A DNA stretch of 64,000 nt from contig NZ_NPGA01000008.1 of assembly GCF_002259485.1 (NCBI RefSeq), forward strand, positions 186,001-250,000. Direction: 5' to 3'. The stretch is from Rhodococcus sp. 14-1411-2a (GTDB taxonomy: Bacteria > Actinomycetota > Actinomycetes > Mycobacteriales > Mycobacteriaceae). The notes under the pieces were generated by a model. The model did no database searches, was not told where the DNA came from, and was given only the letters and a program-made list of their open reading frames with translations. Shown in pieces: positions 43,601 to 51,196 of the stretch (positions are counted from its first letter, which is position 1; every line of letters begins with the position of its first letter). The translations under genes were made by a program, and so were the position numbers.

Positions 43601-44227
43601 TGGTCGTGGGACCCGTACACGGATGCTTGGGATCGTGCGTACGCCGCGCTGGTCTCTTACGCGGAACAGCACGGACACACGCGGGTCTCGCGCGGCCACA
43701 TTGCCGACGGGGTCAATCTGGGCGGTTGGGTCGGAGAGCAACGGGGCAATTGGGCCAAGATGACCGAGGACCGACGCCAGCGCTTGGAGGCCGTTCCTGG
43801 CTGGAGCTGGAACACCCTCGACGACTCATGGACGCAACACCTCGAGCTGCTGCGGTCTTACGCACGAAGGGAAGGCCATACGAGCGTTCCTGTCGACTTC
43901 GTCGAGGACGGTCTGAAGATCGGTCAATGGGCCAGGCTCCGTCGACGCGAACACACAAGACTCGACTCTGACAGACAAGCTCAGTTGGAAGCCATACCCG
44001 GTTGGTTCTGGGGCACAAAAAGCGATCACATCTGGAACCAAAAATTCGAGATGCTCGAGCAATACGTAGCGCGTGAAGGTCACATCAAGCCCCCGGATGA
44101 CCACGTGGAAAAGGGCGTCAAACTAGGCGCGTGGGTCCGGGAGCAGTGGCGTGGGCGGGAGAACATCAAAGCCGAGCGATCAGCCAAACTGGAGACGTTG
44201 CCGGGCTGGAGCTGGGAGACCGGTTAG
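40628..44227 (+). CDS. Mrr-like nuclease - SF2 helicase with eight helicase-associated (HA) repeats
   Basis: 1,199 residues from GTG 40628 (ATG 40673 also possible; neither has a strong RBS). Residues ~30-150 look like a PD-(D/E)XK domain: GRQFERICKWYL, then SGIDLVVEDN and WAVQAKAY. The helicase core has motif I MACGTGKTLT, DESH (motif II), TATPR (III) and QAVGRAIR (VI). From about residue 670 to the end, eight ~68-residue HA units each close with a PGWSW-type motif (LPGWAWD, LAGWVWD, LPGWSWA, LPGWVWD, VPGWSWD, VPGWSWN, IPGWFWG, LPGWSWE). Similar proteins sit on actinobacterial plasmids and near linear replicon ends. Probable role: restriction of foreign DNA or DNA translocation. Confidence 0.82.
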   Translation: MKETSLSARTVNVSRMGTFATLYGNLSKDNHIRGRQFERICKWYLENDAYYRQTVRNVWLWDDWEHRWGSDSGIDLVVEDNEGKLWAVQAKAYASDRAVTKNDVDKFLSESSRRRFHYRLLIATTDRIHHVARRTIEPQEKPVGLIGLADLQTADIDWAESPDLLHPIPSPQPALPRDHQTEAVDNVVDGFQNADRGQLVMACGTGKTLTSLFIKQELHAQRTLVLLPSLSLLKQTMAVWRTNATEPFEALPVCSDETVTQDDAALTSTSELCLPVQNDPAEIAEFLQRSGPRVVFSTYQSSPQIAKAFTLGQVPHFDLAIADESHRVAGDESTVFATILDSNAIAARRRLFMTATPRYYTGRVLTAARGSEMEVASMDDATKFGEVFHRLSYGEAIRRGLLTDYQVTVVGVDNSTFREWATNGVLVRREEQSTDARTLASQIGLAKAMRKYDLRRVISFHSRVLRARRFAAEMPEILEWMPEEQRPPGALWTGFASGEMSSGERHVRLQRLRHLDDDERGLLTNARCLGEGVDVPTLDGIAFIDPRGSEVDIVQAVGRAIRLAENKTVGTIVIPVFIDTAADPETALKDSSFKSVWRVVIALRSHDEQMAQQIDEMRRELGRTGGRARIPDKIHLDVAHTVGKAFVDAFDVRLIEKTSAPWHFWYGMLEQYAADKGTSRVAVDYVVDGYALGQWASVQRIALTNKTLSDDRRSALDRLPGWAWDVLADQWSTWIQLMEQFVAEHGHADVPFPYAVGDSNLRSWVATQRGLHKRGRLSEERTRELEALAGWVWDTREDTWARNYQALKAFAARMGRAQPSPRLVEDGVRLGQWVAAQRTNRDDLSSERVRLLEALPGWSWAPQAEKWDRGYKFLTAFVAREGHARVPNTHVENGFRLGKWVTVQRGNQRNLSASDLDRLQSLPGWVWDSRAAMWQQKLELLRQYQRREGHALVPQGFKEDGVQLGGWVLAQRNNRASIVQERREHLEAVPGWSWDPYTDAWDRAYAALVSYAEQHGHTRVSRGHIADGVNLGGWVGEQRGNWAKMTEDRRQRLEAVPGWSWNTLDDSWTQHLELLRSYARREGHTSVPVDFVEDGLKIGQWARLRRREHTRLDSDRQAQLEAIPGWFWGTKSDHIWNQKFEMLEQYVAREGHIKPPDDHVEKGVKLGAWVREQWRGRENIKAERSAKLETLPGWSWETG

Positions 44228-44405
44228 AACCGCCGGAGTTTGCGGACCGGGCTCCCCTATTCAGTCCCAATGGCGACAGCACGAACTTAGCGGGCGGCCT
44301 ACATCGAAACAGGTCAGTTCCAAGTCGCGCTGTCGATGCAGCCGGATGCCTGCGACAGACCCGCCACACCGGCAACCAGGGTTTCGCGACCTATACAGTG
44401 CTGGT

Positions 44406-45047
44406 GTGACCATCACTGCGATCGCGCCTTTCATCGTCGCTCCTGCAACGGCTTGCCTAACCTTGATCGCAGGATGGTTTGTGACGGCCCGAATCACAGA
44501 TAGGTGGGACAGAATCAAGAAGCTACGCGAGTTTGATTTACAAGCCGTTAACGAGTTTCACCGTTTGTACGGTGATTTCTTCTCGACGTGGAAGTCATGG
44601 GACTCGTTGCATTCAGGGTCGCTAAGAGGCCAGAAGAACAACGATCTTGTTTGGCAATGCCAAAACCGCGCCGCGCAGATTGATGGAAACATCGAGTAAT
44701 TACTGGTGAAGGTGTCCGCCGAGCGGTCTCTGACCGCCGATGAGGTCAGCGCCTTAGCTGCGACACGGCAGGCGTTTCAGCAGCTCAGGAAAGCCATAGA
44801 AAATGACCGACCATTAAATTGGTGGGCGGCAGATCTTGCCGAATACTCGGCATTTAAGAGCCTTGCAACAATCACATCTTGCATCTTGTCCGCAACTCCT
44901 CGGGGTGTCGAGTCTCCAAAATCCGTCGACGCAGCGCGAACACTGCGAACGCTGACAGACAACGACCTCGAAGAGACTTGGGTCGAAGTTGCTGTACGGG
45001 TCGCAGAGCTTGAAGAGTTCAGAACCGTTTACCGCGCGTTACACTGA
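44406..45047 (+). pseudogene. Membrane-anchored protein gene interrupted by an in-frame TAA
   Basis: GTG 44406 opens a frame with one N-terminal membrane segment (IAPFIVAPATACLTLIAG), then RITDRWDRIKKLREFDLQ and a helical domain. A TAA at 44697-44699 stops it, but the same frame continues without other stops to 45047 (VSAERSLTADEVSALAATR ... LEEFRTVYRAL). Full length would be about 213 residues. The continuity of sense on both sides indicates a recent nonsense mutation or, less likely, two coupled genes. GC is lower than the chromosome average. No family recognised. The 178 bp before it hold no gene. Confidence 0.6.
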
Positions 45048-45120
45048 AACCACAAGATCACCAAAGGGCCCTAGAGACTTTCCTCGCCGACTAGAAGTGA
45101 TATTCGAGTCCTGCACCCAT

Positions 45121-45306
45121 TCAACTCATCATCGTCATCATCATCGCTGACAGGATGATAGGGAAGCAGTTGCCGATGAATACAACCTGATCCGCGAAGT
45201 GCGCACCCAGATAGTCAAGCAGGTGAGAGATGAGATGACCCCGGTCGACCTGTGCACGCGTGACACCGAATTGCGTTGCCACCGAGGCTAGCTCGTCGAG
45301 ATTCAC
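45121..45306 (-). pseudogene. Truncated AbiEii-type toxin remnant
   Basis: GTG 45306 overlaps the stop of the AbiEi remnant, as in intact AbiE operons. The 61 residues include LDELASVATQFGVTRAQVDR and GHLISHLLDYLGAHFADQVV, which fit the N-terminus of AbiEii nucleotidyltransferase toxins. The next expected block (GGTALARTH and the catalytic GS...D motif) is replaced by a methionine-rich tail and a stop. The catalytic domain is therefore missing and the toxin is dead. Confidence 0.6.
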
Positions 45307-45800
45307 TACTTTTGCCCCAACCGAGCCTGCAGCCGCAATACAGTCGTTGTCATCTTCTGAGCCCCAGCGATCTCCGCCAAAACGCCTCGGTCGCACTTCC
45401 GATTCAACTGCTCCACAGCGGGCCGCGCCTCACCCTAGGCGTCACCGAGCCCCGGACACATCGCCAGATCAAACACCGTCTGCTTCGCAGTAGTCACCAG
45501 CACCGCACCCAACTCGGTATCGATGCGCTCCGCATCCAGACGTGCCATGTCGCGAACGACGAACCGAATCACCGCCTCACGATCCGCCAACCGAATCGGA
45601 TCGTGGCGCGTCGGGACAGCCACCACAGCAGTCGCTAACGCCCGCGGAATCGCCCCGTGCAACCGGGCCGCACTGACACCCATCACGACGGCATCATCGC
45701 GACCATAGGCAGAGACCGCGATACCAGCCGCCGCAGCTCCAAGCCAGGCATCCATCCGGGCCGGACATCGAGGCTGGCGTCGACAGACTTCGCCGAAGTT
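45306..45800 (-). pseudogene. AbiEi-type antitoxin pseudogene
   Basis: The frame reads as an AbiEi/type IV antitoxin C-terminal domain: AVVMGVSAARLHGAIPRAL, ATAVVAVP, DMARLDAERIDTELGAVLVT and KQTVFDLAMCPGLGDA. A TAG at 45437-45435 interrupts it; the same frame then continues (GEARPAVEQLNRKCDRG) to TAG 45308. The N-terminal winged-helix part is missing or scrambled next to the IclR gene. A second remnant of the same gene is at 62581. The 5' limit is approximate. Confidence 0.7.
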
Positions 45801-45829
45801 CGCTGAATCCGCAAGGAGGCCATGCAACC

Positions 45830-46660
45830 TCAGGGACGCGATTGTGGGTCGATCGACGTGCCGCGGGGCGCGGGTTCGATCGGGCGGTTCTGCCATGCGC
45901 TCCAGTCGGCTGATGTCTGGGCGGCAGCAGACAGAAGCTTCGGTAGGTAGGTCTCCTCGAGAGTGCCGACGCTGGTTTCTGCGGCGTGGACGGTGATGTT
46001 CATGGCTGCGCGTGCGACTCCACGGCCGTCGTGTACCGGTACCGCGATCGAGCGGACGCCCGGTGCCAGATCCTGATCGGCCAGCGCCCAACCGCGCTGC
46101 GCTGTTTCGTCGAGTATCTCGTCGATCTGCTCGGTCGTGAACACTTTCGCAGCGAGCCCTGAGCGGGTTGGCTCGGACAGGCGCTCGTGTACCGAACCCC
46201 GGTCCATCGCCGAGAGAAGGGCCCGCCCTTGGGAGGTCACCATCGCGGGAAATCGGGTTCCGATGTCGACTCGAAGCGAGATGAGCTTGGGCACCGCCAC
46301 GCGGGCGACATACACGATGTCGGAGCCGTCGAGCTGAGCCATCGAAGACGATTCGCCGGTGAAGGCCACCAATTCTTCGAGGTGGGGTCTGGCCATGTCC
46401 CAGAGGTTGAGGGCACCGATGTACGCCATTCCGAGTTCGAGCACCCGCGGGGTCAGGGTGTAGCCGGCGTGGCCGGATCTGACGTAGCCGAGCTCCTCGA
46501 GCGTGAGCAGTATCCGCCGGGCTGTCGGCCGTGCCAGCTCGGCACCAGCGGCGACCTCGGTCAACGACATCACCGGCTTATCGGCCGAGAAGATCCGGAG
46601 CACGTGCAGCCCTCGGGCCAGCGCTTCGATGAAGTCCGGTCCCTGTCCGCGTTCAGCCAC
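45830..46660 (-). CDS. IclR-family transcriptional regulator
   Basis: 276 residues from GTG 46660 (an ATG at 46696 would add 12 residues). The N-terminal winged helix reads GLHVLRIFSADKPVMSLTEV and LARPTARRILLTLEELGYV. The effector domain has the Pca/Pob-type sequence DGSDIVYVARVAV, SQGRALLSAM and DQDLAPGVRSIAVPV. Such regulators control aromatic-acid catabolism. It is divergent from the flavin hydroxylase operon (47029-54503), with IclR-type sites between them. Confidence 0.9.
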   Translation of the reverse strand: MAERGQGPDFIEALARGLHVLRIFSADKPVMSLTEVAAGAELARPTARRILLTLEELGYVRSGHAGYTLTPRVLELGMAYIGALNLWDMARPHLEELVAFTGESSSMAQLDGSDIVYVARVAVPKLISLRVDIGTRFPAMVTSQGRALLSAMDRGSVHERLSEPTRSGLAAKVFTTEQIDEILDETAQRGWALADQDLAPGVRSIAVPVHDGRGVARAAMNITVHAAETSVGTLEETYLPKLLSAAAQTSADWSAWQNRPIEPAPRGTSIDPQSRP

Positions 46661-47028
46661 TGAACTGCCTCTTCTCTCATGTCGTTGGTGCAGCACCTTC
46701 AGTTGTAGCCGGTCGCCGATGAAGTTCGTCGCGCGGATGCCGATACGGCTGTGCGCTGCACAACGCTCCTACACGCGTATGACGCTTGACACATCGAATC
46801 TTGGAAGGCATTCTTGAACCTACACGAACGGACCACTGTCCGCTAGACGGACGATAAAGGCTTGAGCTGCTGAAACAAAGCGCAAGGGTCCGATCGAGTA
46901 GCTCACCGGGTTGTCCGGCCGCGAACAGCCTGCGGCCGCGCCGACGGTCGAGGCCAGACCGGAACACCGCACAGATGCACCCCGCCCCACCGGCGGCAGA
47001 CAGAAGTACTCGAAAGGACCCACCAGCG
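46661..47028. promoter_or_regulatory. Divergent IclR/aromatic-operon control region
   Basis: 368 bp with no gene on either strand. It contains the half-site array at 46829-46852 (annotated separately) and ends with gaaagga 12 bp before the hydroxylase ATG. It must hold the promoters of the IclR gene and of the long catabolic operon. Confidence 0.6.
46829..46852. promoter_or_regulatory. Candidate IclR operator (three half-sites)
   Basis: CGGAC-CACT-GTCCG-CTAGA-CGGAC: three alternately oriented half-sites. The right pair, GTCCG-CTAGA-CGGAC (46838-46852), matches the GTCCGNTANNCGGAC-type palindromes of actinobacterial IclR proteins. It lies about 170 bp from both divergent starts. Confidence 0.6.
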
Positions 47029-48651
47029 ATGAAGAACTACGACGTTGTAGTCATCGGTTTCGGACCCGTCGGGCAGATGCTCAGTGCCCAGCTCGGGCAG
47101 GCAGGGCATTCCGTTGCCGCGTTCGAGGCCTACGAGACCCTGTACGGCCTCTCCCGCGCCGGCCACATGGACGACGAGATCGTCCGCACGCTGCAGAAGA
47201 TCGGCATCGACGAAGAATTCAAGTCCGACGCGGTGCCGTGGGACATGTACGACATGCGCACCAAGGCTTTCGACGGCGAGCTGCTGCTGCGCATGGACTG
47301 GTCGCAGGTCGGCCCCCACGGTCACCGTGGCCATTGGATCTTCTACCAGAACTACCTCGAGCTCGCGATGCACCGGGCAGTCACCGAAACCGGCAACGTC
47401 GACATCACCATGGGCACCAAGGCCGTGGGCTTCGAGCAGGACGACGACGGGGTGACCATCACCCTCGAGCACCGCAAGAGCGGCGAGCAGACTCAGGTGC
47501 GGGCGAAGTACCTCATCGCCGCGGACGGCGCTAACAGCTCCATCCGCGAGCGCCTAGGGATCAAGACCTGGGTCGGCAACTGCGACTACAACCAGCTCGT
47601 CGTCGACTGCCGCGAGAAGCACAAGCTCAACTTCGAGTTCGACAACGGTCAGTTCGCCGACCCTGAGCGGCCGGGATGTCTGTTCCAGCTCGGTGCTCAC
47701 CACCACCGGTGGGAGTGGACACTGTTGCCCGGCGAGAAGCCGGAGGACTTCACCGAAGAGCGGGTATGGGAGCTGTTGAAGCCCTGGGTGGGCCCCGACG
47801 ATGTCGAGATCCTGCGCCGTCCGGTCTACAACTTCCGGGAAGTGGTCGCCGAGCATTGGCAGGATGGTCGAGTGTTCCTCGCCGGAGACTCCGCCCATGT
47901 GTTGTGGCCTTTCGCCGGTGAGGGAATGTGCAACGGCATCCGCGATGCATCCTCGCTCGCGTGGAGGCTGAACCTGGTGCTGCGTGATCAGGCATCGCCG
48001 CAGATCCTCGACAGCTACACCGCCGACCGCAAGCCCATTTTCGTCGCGTGGATGAATCTCTCCCGCGAAATCGGACTGCCGTGCGTGATCACCGACCCCG
48101 AGATCGCGGCCATGCGAGATCAGGGCCTCAAAGCTGCGATGGCCGACCCGTCGCTGATTCCTCCGATGCCCGAGATCCCCGGCCCGACGTCGTTCGTGCG
48201 TCCGAACGATCCCACCGCCAGCACGGTCGGCGTGCAGGGCATGGTCGAGGTCGACGGCACGAAGGGCCTGTTCGACAATCTCGTCGGAACCGGCTGGGTT
48301 CTGCTGACCACCGACGCCGACGCTCTGACGTCACTGTCCGAGCAGCAACGTGACCTCATCGACCGCATCGGCATCATCACCGCCCATGTCGGGGCACCCG
48401 GATCTGGCGCGAAGATCGTCGACGTCGATGGCACCTACCTGCAGTGGCTGAGCGGCCTCGGTGCCACCACGGTGCTGATCCGACCGGACTTCTGGCTCTT
48501 CGGATCCGCCGAACAGGCCTCCCAGACAGGAGCACTGCTCGACTCGCTCGCCGACGGTCTCGCCGGCCGCTTCCCCACCCCCGCCCGGGTCCCCCAGCCC
48601 GACGAAGCGCAGCCCGATCGCGCCGTCGACGCGGCCACGGCAGGTGTCTGA
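47029..48651 (+). CDS. FAD-dependent aromatic monooxygenase (MhpA/PheA-like)
   Basis: 540 residues from ATG 47029. Class A flavoprotein hydroxylase motifs are VVVIGFGPVGQMLSAQLGQA (FAD ADP part), YLIAADGANSSIRERLG (the DG motif) and VFLAGDSAHVLWPFAGEGMC with NGIRDASSLAWRL (the GD motif). The C-terminal thioredoxin-like domain is present. It should hydroxylate a phenolic acid using NAD(P)H and O2, creating the catechol- or gallate-type diol for the LigAB-like dioxygenase of the same operon. The LWPFAGEG wording differs from the common PPxxGQG. Confidence 0.88.
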   Translation: MKNYDVVVIGFGPVGQMLSAQLGQAGHSVAAFEAYETLYGLSRAGHMDDEIVRTLQKIGIDEEFKSDAVPWDMYDMRTKAFDGELLLRMDWSQVGPHGHRGHWIFYQNYLELAMHRAVTETGNVDITMGTKAVGFEQDDDGVTITLEHRKSGEQTQVRAKYLIAADGANSSIRERLGIKTWVGNCDYNQLVVDCREKHKLNFEFDNGQFADPERPGCLFQLGAHHHRWEWTLLPGEKPEDFTEERVWELLKPWVGPDDVEILRRPVYNFREVVAEHWQDGRVFLAGDSAHVLWPFAGEGMCNGIRDASSLAWRLNLVLRDQASPQILDSYTADRKPIFVAWMNLSREIGLPCVITDPEIAAMRDQGLKAAMADPSLIPPMPEIPGPTSFVRPNDPTASTVGVQGMVEVDGTKGLFDNLVGTGWVLLTTDADALTSLSEQQRDLIDRIGIITAHVGAPGSGAKIVDVDGTYLQWLSGLGATTVLIRPDFWLFGSAEQASQTGALLDSLADGLAGRFPTPARVPQPDEAQPDRAVDAATAGV

Positions 48652-48652
48652 C

Positions 48653-49783
48653 GTGGCAGAGACCACCGACACCACACCGCCGTGGGCAGCGGAAGTCGCT
48701 GCCCGCAAGCGGGCGATGCCGTTGCAGCGACTGATCGGCAACGGCCTGGACTACGCCGACGTCACCGAGCTCTACGCACTCGCCGACTCCGGTATCCCGT
48801 GGGCCGATGCCGGCGCACAACTGGGCGAGCGCATCGCAGCCTCGGCGGCCGCATCGAAGTCCGAGGGACATCTGGTCACCGCTCGCAGTGACTACCTCCG
48901 AGCCAGTGCCTGCTACCGAGTCGGGCAGGTGCCCCTGCCCGACTCCGATCCGCACAAGAAACCGATGTATCGCAAACTCATCGAATACTACGGCGCAGCA
49001 GGCGAACTGGCCGATCCGCCGGTCGAACACGTCGAGGTCCCCTACCGCGGTGCACGGTTGTGCGGATGGCTGCTGCGGCCCGCCGGTATCGACACTCCCC
49101 CGGTGGTGATCGTCATGGGCGGGTTCGACGGATGGCGCGAGGAATACCACGTGGGCGCAACGTATCTGCTCGCCCGCGGGATCGCGGTGTTCCTCGTCGA
49201 CGGACCAGGCCAGGGCGAGAGTCGGATCCTGCAGGGCCTGTATCTCGATGCCGATGTCCCCGAAGCGTTTTCGGCCCTGATCGATCATCTGCAGACCGAT
49301 GACCGTCTCAGCGACAGAATCGGGATCTGGGGCAACAGCATGGGCGGCTACCTCGCAGCGCTCGTCGCGGCCAGCGACTCCCGCATCGCGGCCTGCGCGG
49401 TCAACGGCGGCACCGTCCGCCCGGCGGAAATCCTCGATCGCTACAAGCGTTTCGTGACCAAAGTGCAAGCGCTGCTGGGGATCGACGACCCCGACAAGGC
49501 CGTCGAGACGATGAACGCCTTCGTGCTCACCGACGAGACCCTCTCGGGCTTGACCTGCCCTCTGCACGTCATGCACGGCACACCCGATCAGATCTTCCTG
49601 ATCGAGAACGCCCGGGCTCTCCACGACGGCGCAGCATCGTCGGACAAGACGTTCAGCGAGTTCCCCGACGGGGATCACTGCATCTACAACCACTCCCACG
49701 ACAAGCACACCCGGCTCGGCGACTGGTTCGCCGACCGCCTCGGTGTCACCGACCGACTCAGTGCAGAAGGAGATCACCGATGA
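48653..49783 (+). CDS. Alpha/beta-hydrolase, 2,6-dihydroxypseudooxynicotine-hydrolase-like
   Basis: 376 residues from GTG 48653 (GTG 48644, overlapping the previous stop, is an alternative). The nucleophile motif is WGNSMGGYLAALV; DGPGQGES, an acid in HGTPDQIFL and the His in PDGDHCIYNHS complete the site. A helical N-terminal cap of ~150 residues and this length match the C-C bond hydrolase of pyridine/nicotine degradation and related esterases. It may remove an acyl side chain from the ring before or after hydroxylation. Confidence 0.8.
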   Translation: MAETTDTTPPWAAEVAARKRAMPLQRLIGNGLDYADVTELYALADSGIPWADAGAQLGERIAASAAASKSEGHLVTARSDYLRASACYRVGQVPLPDSDPHKKPMYRKLIEYYGAAGELADPPVEHVEVPYRGARLCGWLLRPAGIDTPPVVIVMGGFDGWREEYHVGATYLLARGIAVFLVDGPGQGESRILQGLYLDADVPEAFSALIDHLQTDDRLSDRIGIWGNSMGGYLAALVAASDSRIAACAVNGGTVRPAEILDRYKRFVTKVQALLGIDDPDKAVETMNAFVLTDETLSGLTCPLHVMHGTPDQIFLIENARALHDGAASSDKTFSEFPDGDHCIYNHSHDKHTRLGDWFADRLGVTDRLSAEGDHR

Positions 49784-51147
49784 CCACCCCCACCAGTTCA
49801 GCAATCCCCGAGGGCCGCATCCTCATTCGCGGCGCGCATCTGCTCACCCAGGACGATGCTCTCGGCGACTTCGTCGGTGACGTTCTCATCGACGGCGGCA
49901 AGATCGTCGAGGTCGGCACCGATCTCGACGCCGCCGGGGCCACCGTCATCGACGGCACCGATCGGGCCGTACTGCCCGGCTTCGTCGACACCCACCGTCA
50001 CACCTGGCAAGGGGCGATCCGCCAGGTCGGCACCGGATGGGACTTCCCGAAGTACCGCCAGCATATTCAGCTCACCTGGGGCCCGGAATTCACGCCCGAC
50101 GATGTCTACATCGGCAACCTCACCGGCGCACTCGGTGCGCTCGACGCCGGCATCACCACCCTGCGCGACGAGTCGCACATCCAGAACAGCACCCAGCACA
50201 CCGATGCCGCCATCGCCGCACTGCGCGATTCCGGTATCCGCGGCGTCTTCGCGTTCGGTTGGCCCTCGATCGATTCCAACAAGTGGATGCTGCGCGGTGA
50301 AGCCACCCACCCCGAGGACATCCGCCGCGTCCGCTCCGACGTTCTCGCCGACGACGACGCCCTGGTCACCCTGCAGGCCATGCTCCGCGGACCGGAACTG
50401 TCCACTCTCGATGTGACCAGCAAAGACCTCGCGATGGCACGTGAGCTCGGAATCCGATCCTCGATGCACGTCGGGAACGGCCCGTGGGGTCCGGAATTCC
50501 GGGGCATCGGCTCGCTCGGCGACGCCGGCCTGCTCGCCGAGGACCTGCTGTTCATCCACTGCTGCACCAGCGACGACGACGAACTGAAGATGCTCGCCGA
50601 CTCCGGCGCACACGCCTCGGTCTCCGCCGCGGTCGAGGCAGTCCTGCCCGGCCTCGGTGCCCCCGCCACCGGACGCCTGCTCGCTGCCGGTATCCGCCCC
50701 AGCCTGAGCATCGACACCGAAGCATCCGTCGCCGGAGACATGTTCAACGTCATGCGCGCGGCGTTGACGGCACAGAACGTCGGAATCAGCATCGACCCCG
50801 ACACCTACGGCACACTCCCGGCGTTCACCCCGGCCGACCTGCTCGCCATGGCCACCATCGAAGGCGCACGTGCGTCGGGACTCGATCACAAGAGCGGATC
50901 GATCACCCCCGGCAAGGACGCCGACCTGATCGTGATCCGCCTCGACGACGCGAACCTGTTGCCCGCCAACGATATCGCCGCCAGCATCGTCGGAGCCGGA
51001 CATCCCGGAAACATCGACACCGTCTTCGTCGCCGGCGAGGTCCGCAAATACGGCGGCAGGCTCGTCGGCTGCGACATCGCCGACATCCGTGCTCGCGCCG
51101 AAGCCTCCCGCGATCGGCTGTTCTCCTTCGACCTCGTCGAAGGCTGA
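49780..51147 (+). CDS. Amidohydrolase (TrzA/SsnA/MTA-SAH deaminase-like)
   Basis: 455 residues, ATGA overlap with the hydrolase. The metallo-amidohydrolase signature is intact: HxH in PGFVDTHRHTWQG, His in RSSMHVGNGPW, His in LLFIHCCTSDD and Asp in SLSIDTEASVAGD, with a C-terminal SITPGKDADLIVIRL. This subtype deaminates or dechlorinates N-heterocycles or removes amino groups from aromatic-like rings. Its presence in a ring-cleavage operon suggests that the growth substrate carries nitrogen. Confidence 0.87.
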   Translation: MTTPTSSAIPEGRILIRGAHLLTQDDALGDFVGDVLIDGGKIVEVGTDLDAAGATVIDGTDRAVLPGFVDTHRHTWQGAIRQVGTGWDFPKYRQHIQLTWGPEFTPDDVYIGNLTGALGALDAGITTLRDESHIQNSTQHTDAAIAALRDSGIRGVFAFGWPSIDSNKWMLRGEATHPEDIRRVRSDVLADDDALVTLQAMLRGPELSTLDVTSKDLAMARELGIRSSMHVGNGPWGPEFRGIGSLGDAGLLAEDLLFIHCCTSDDDELKMLADSGAHASVSAAVEAVLPGLGAPATGRLLAAGIRPSLSIDTEASVAGDMFNVMRAALTAQNVGISIDPDTYGTLPAFTPADLLAMATIEGARASGLDHKSGSITPGKDADLIVIRLDDANLLPANDIAASIVGAGHPGNIDTVFVAGEVRKYGGRLVGCDIADIRARAEASRDRLFSFDLVEG

Positions 51148-51196
51148 CCGGTGCACCCCGCACCCACTGACACTCTGCTGGAAAGGATCTGACCTC

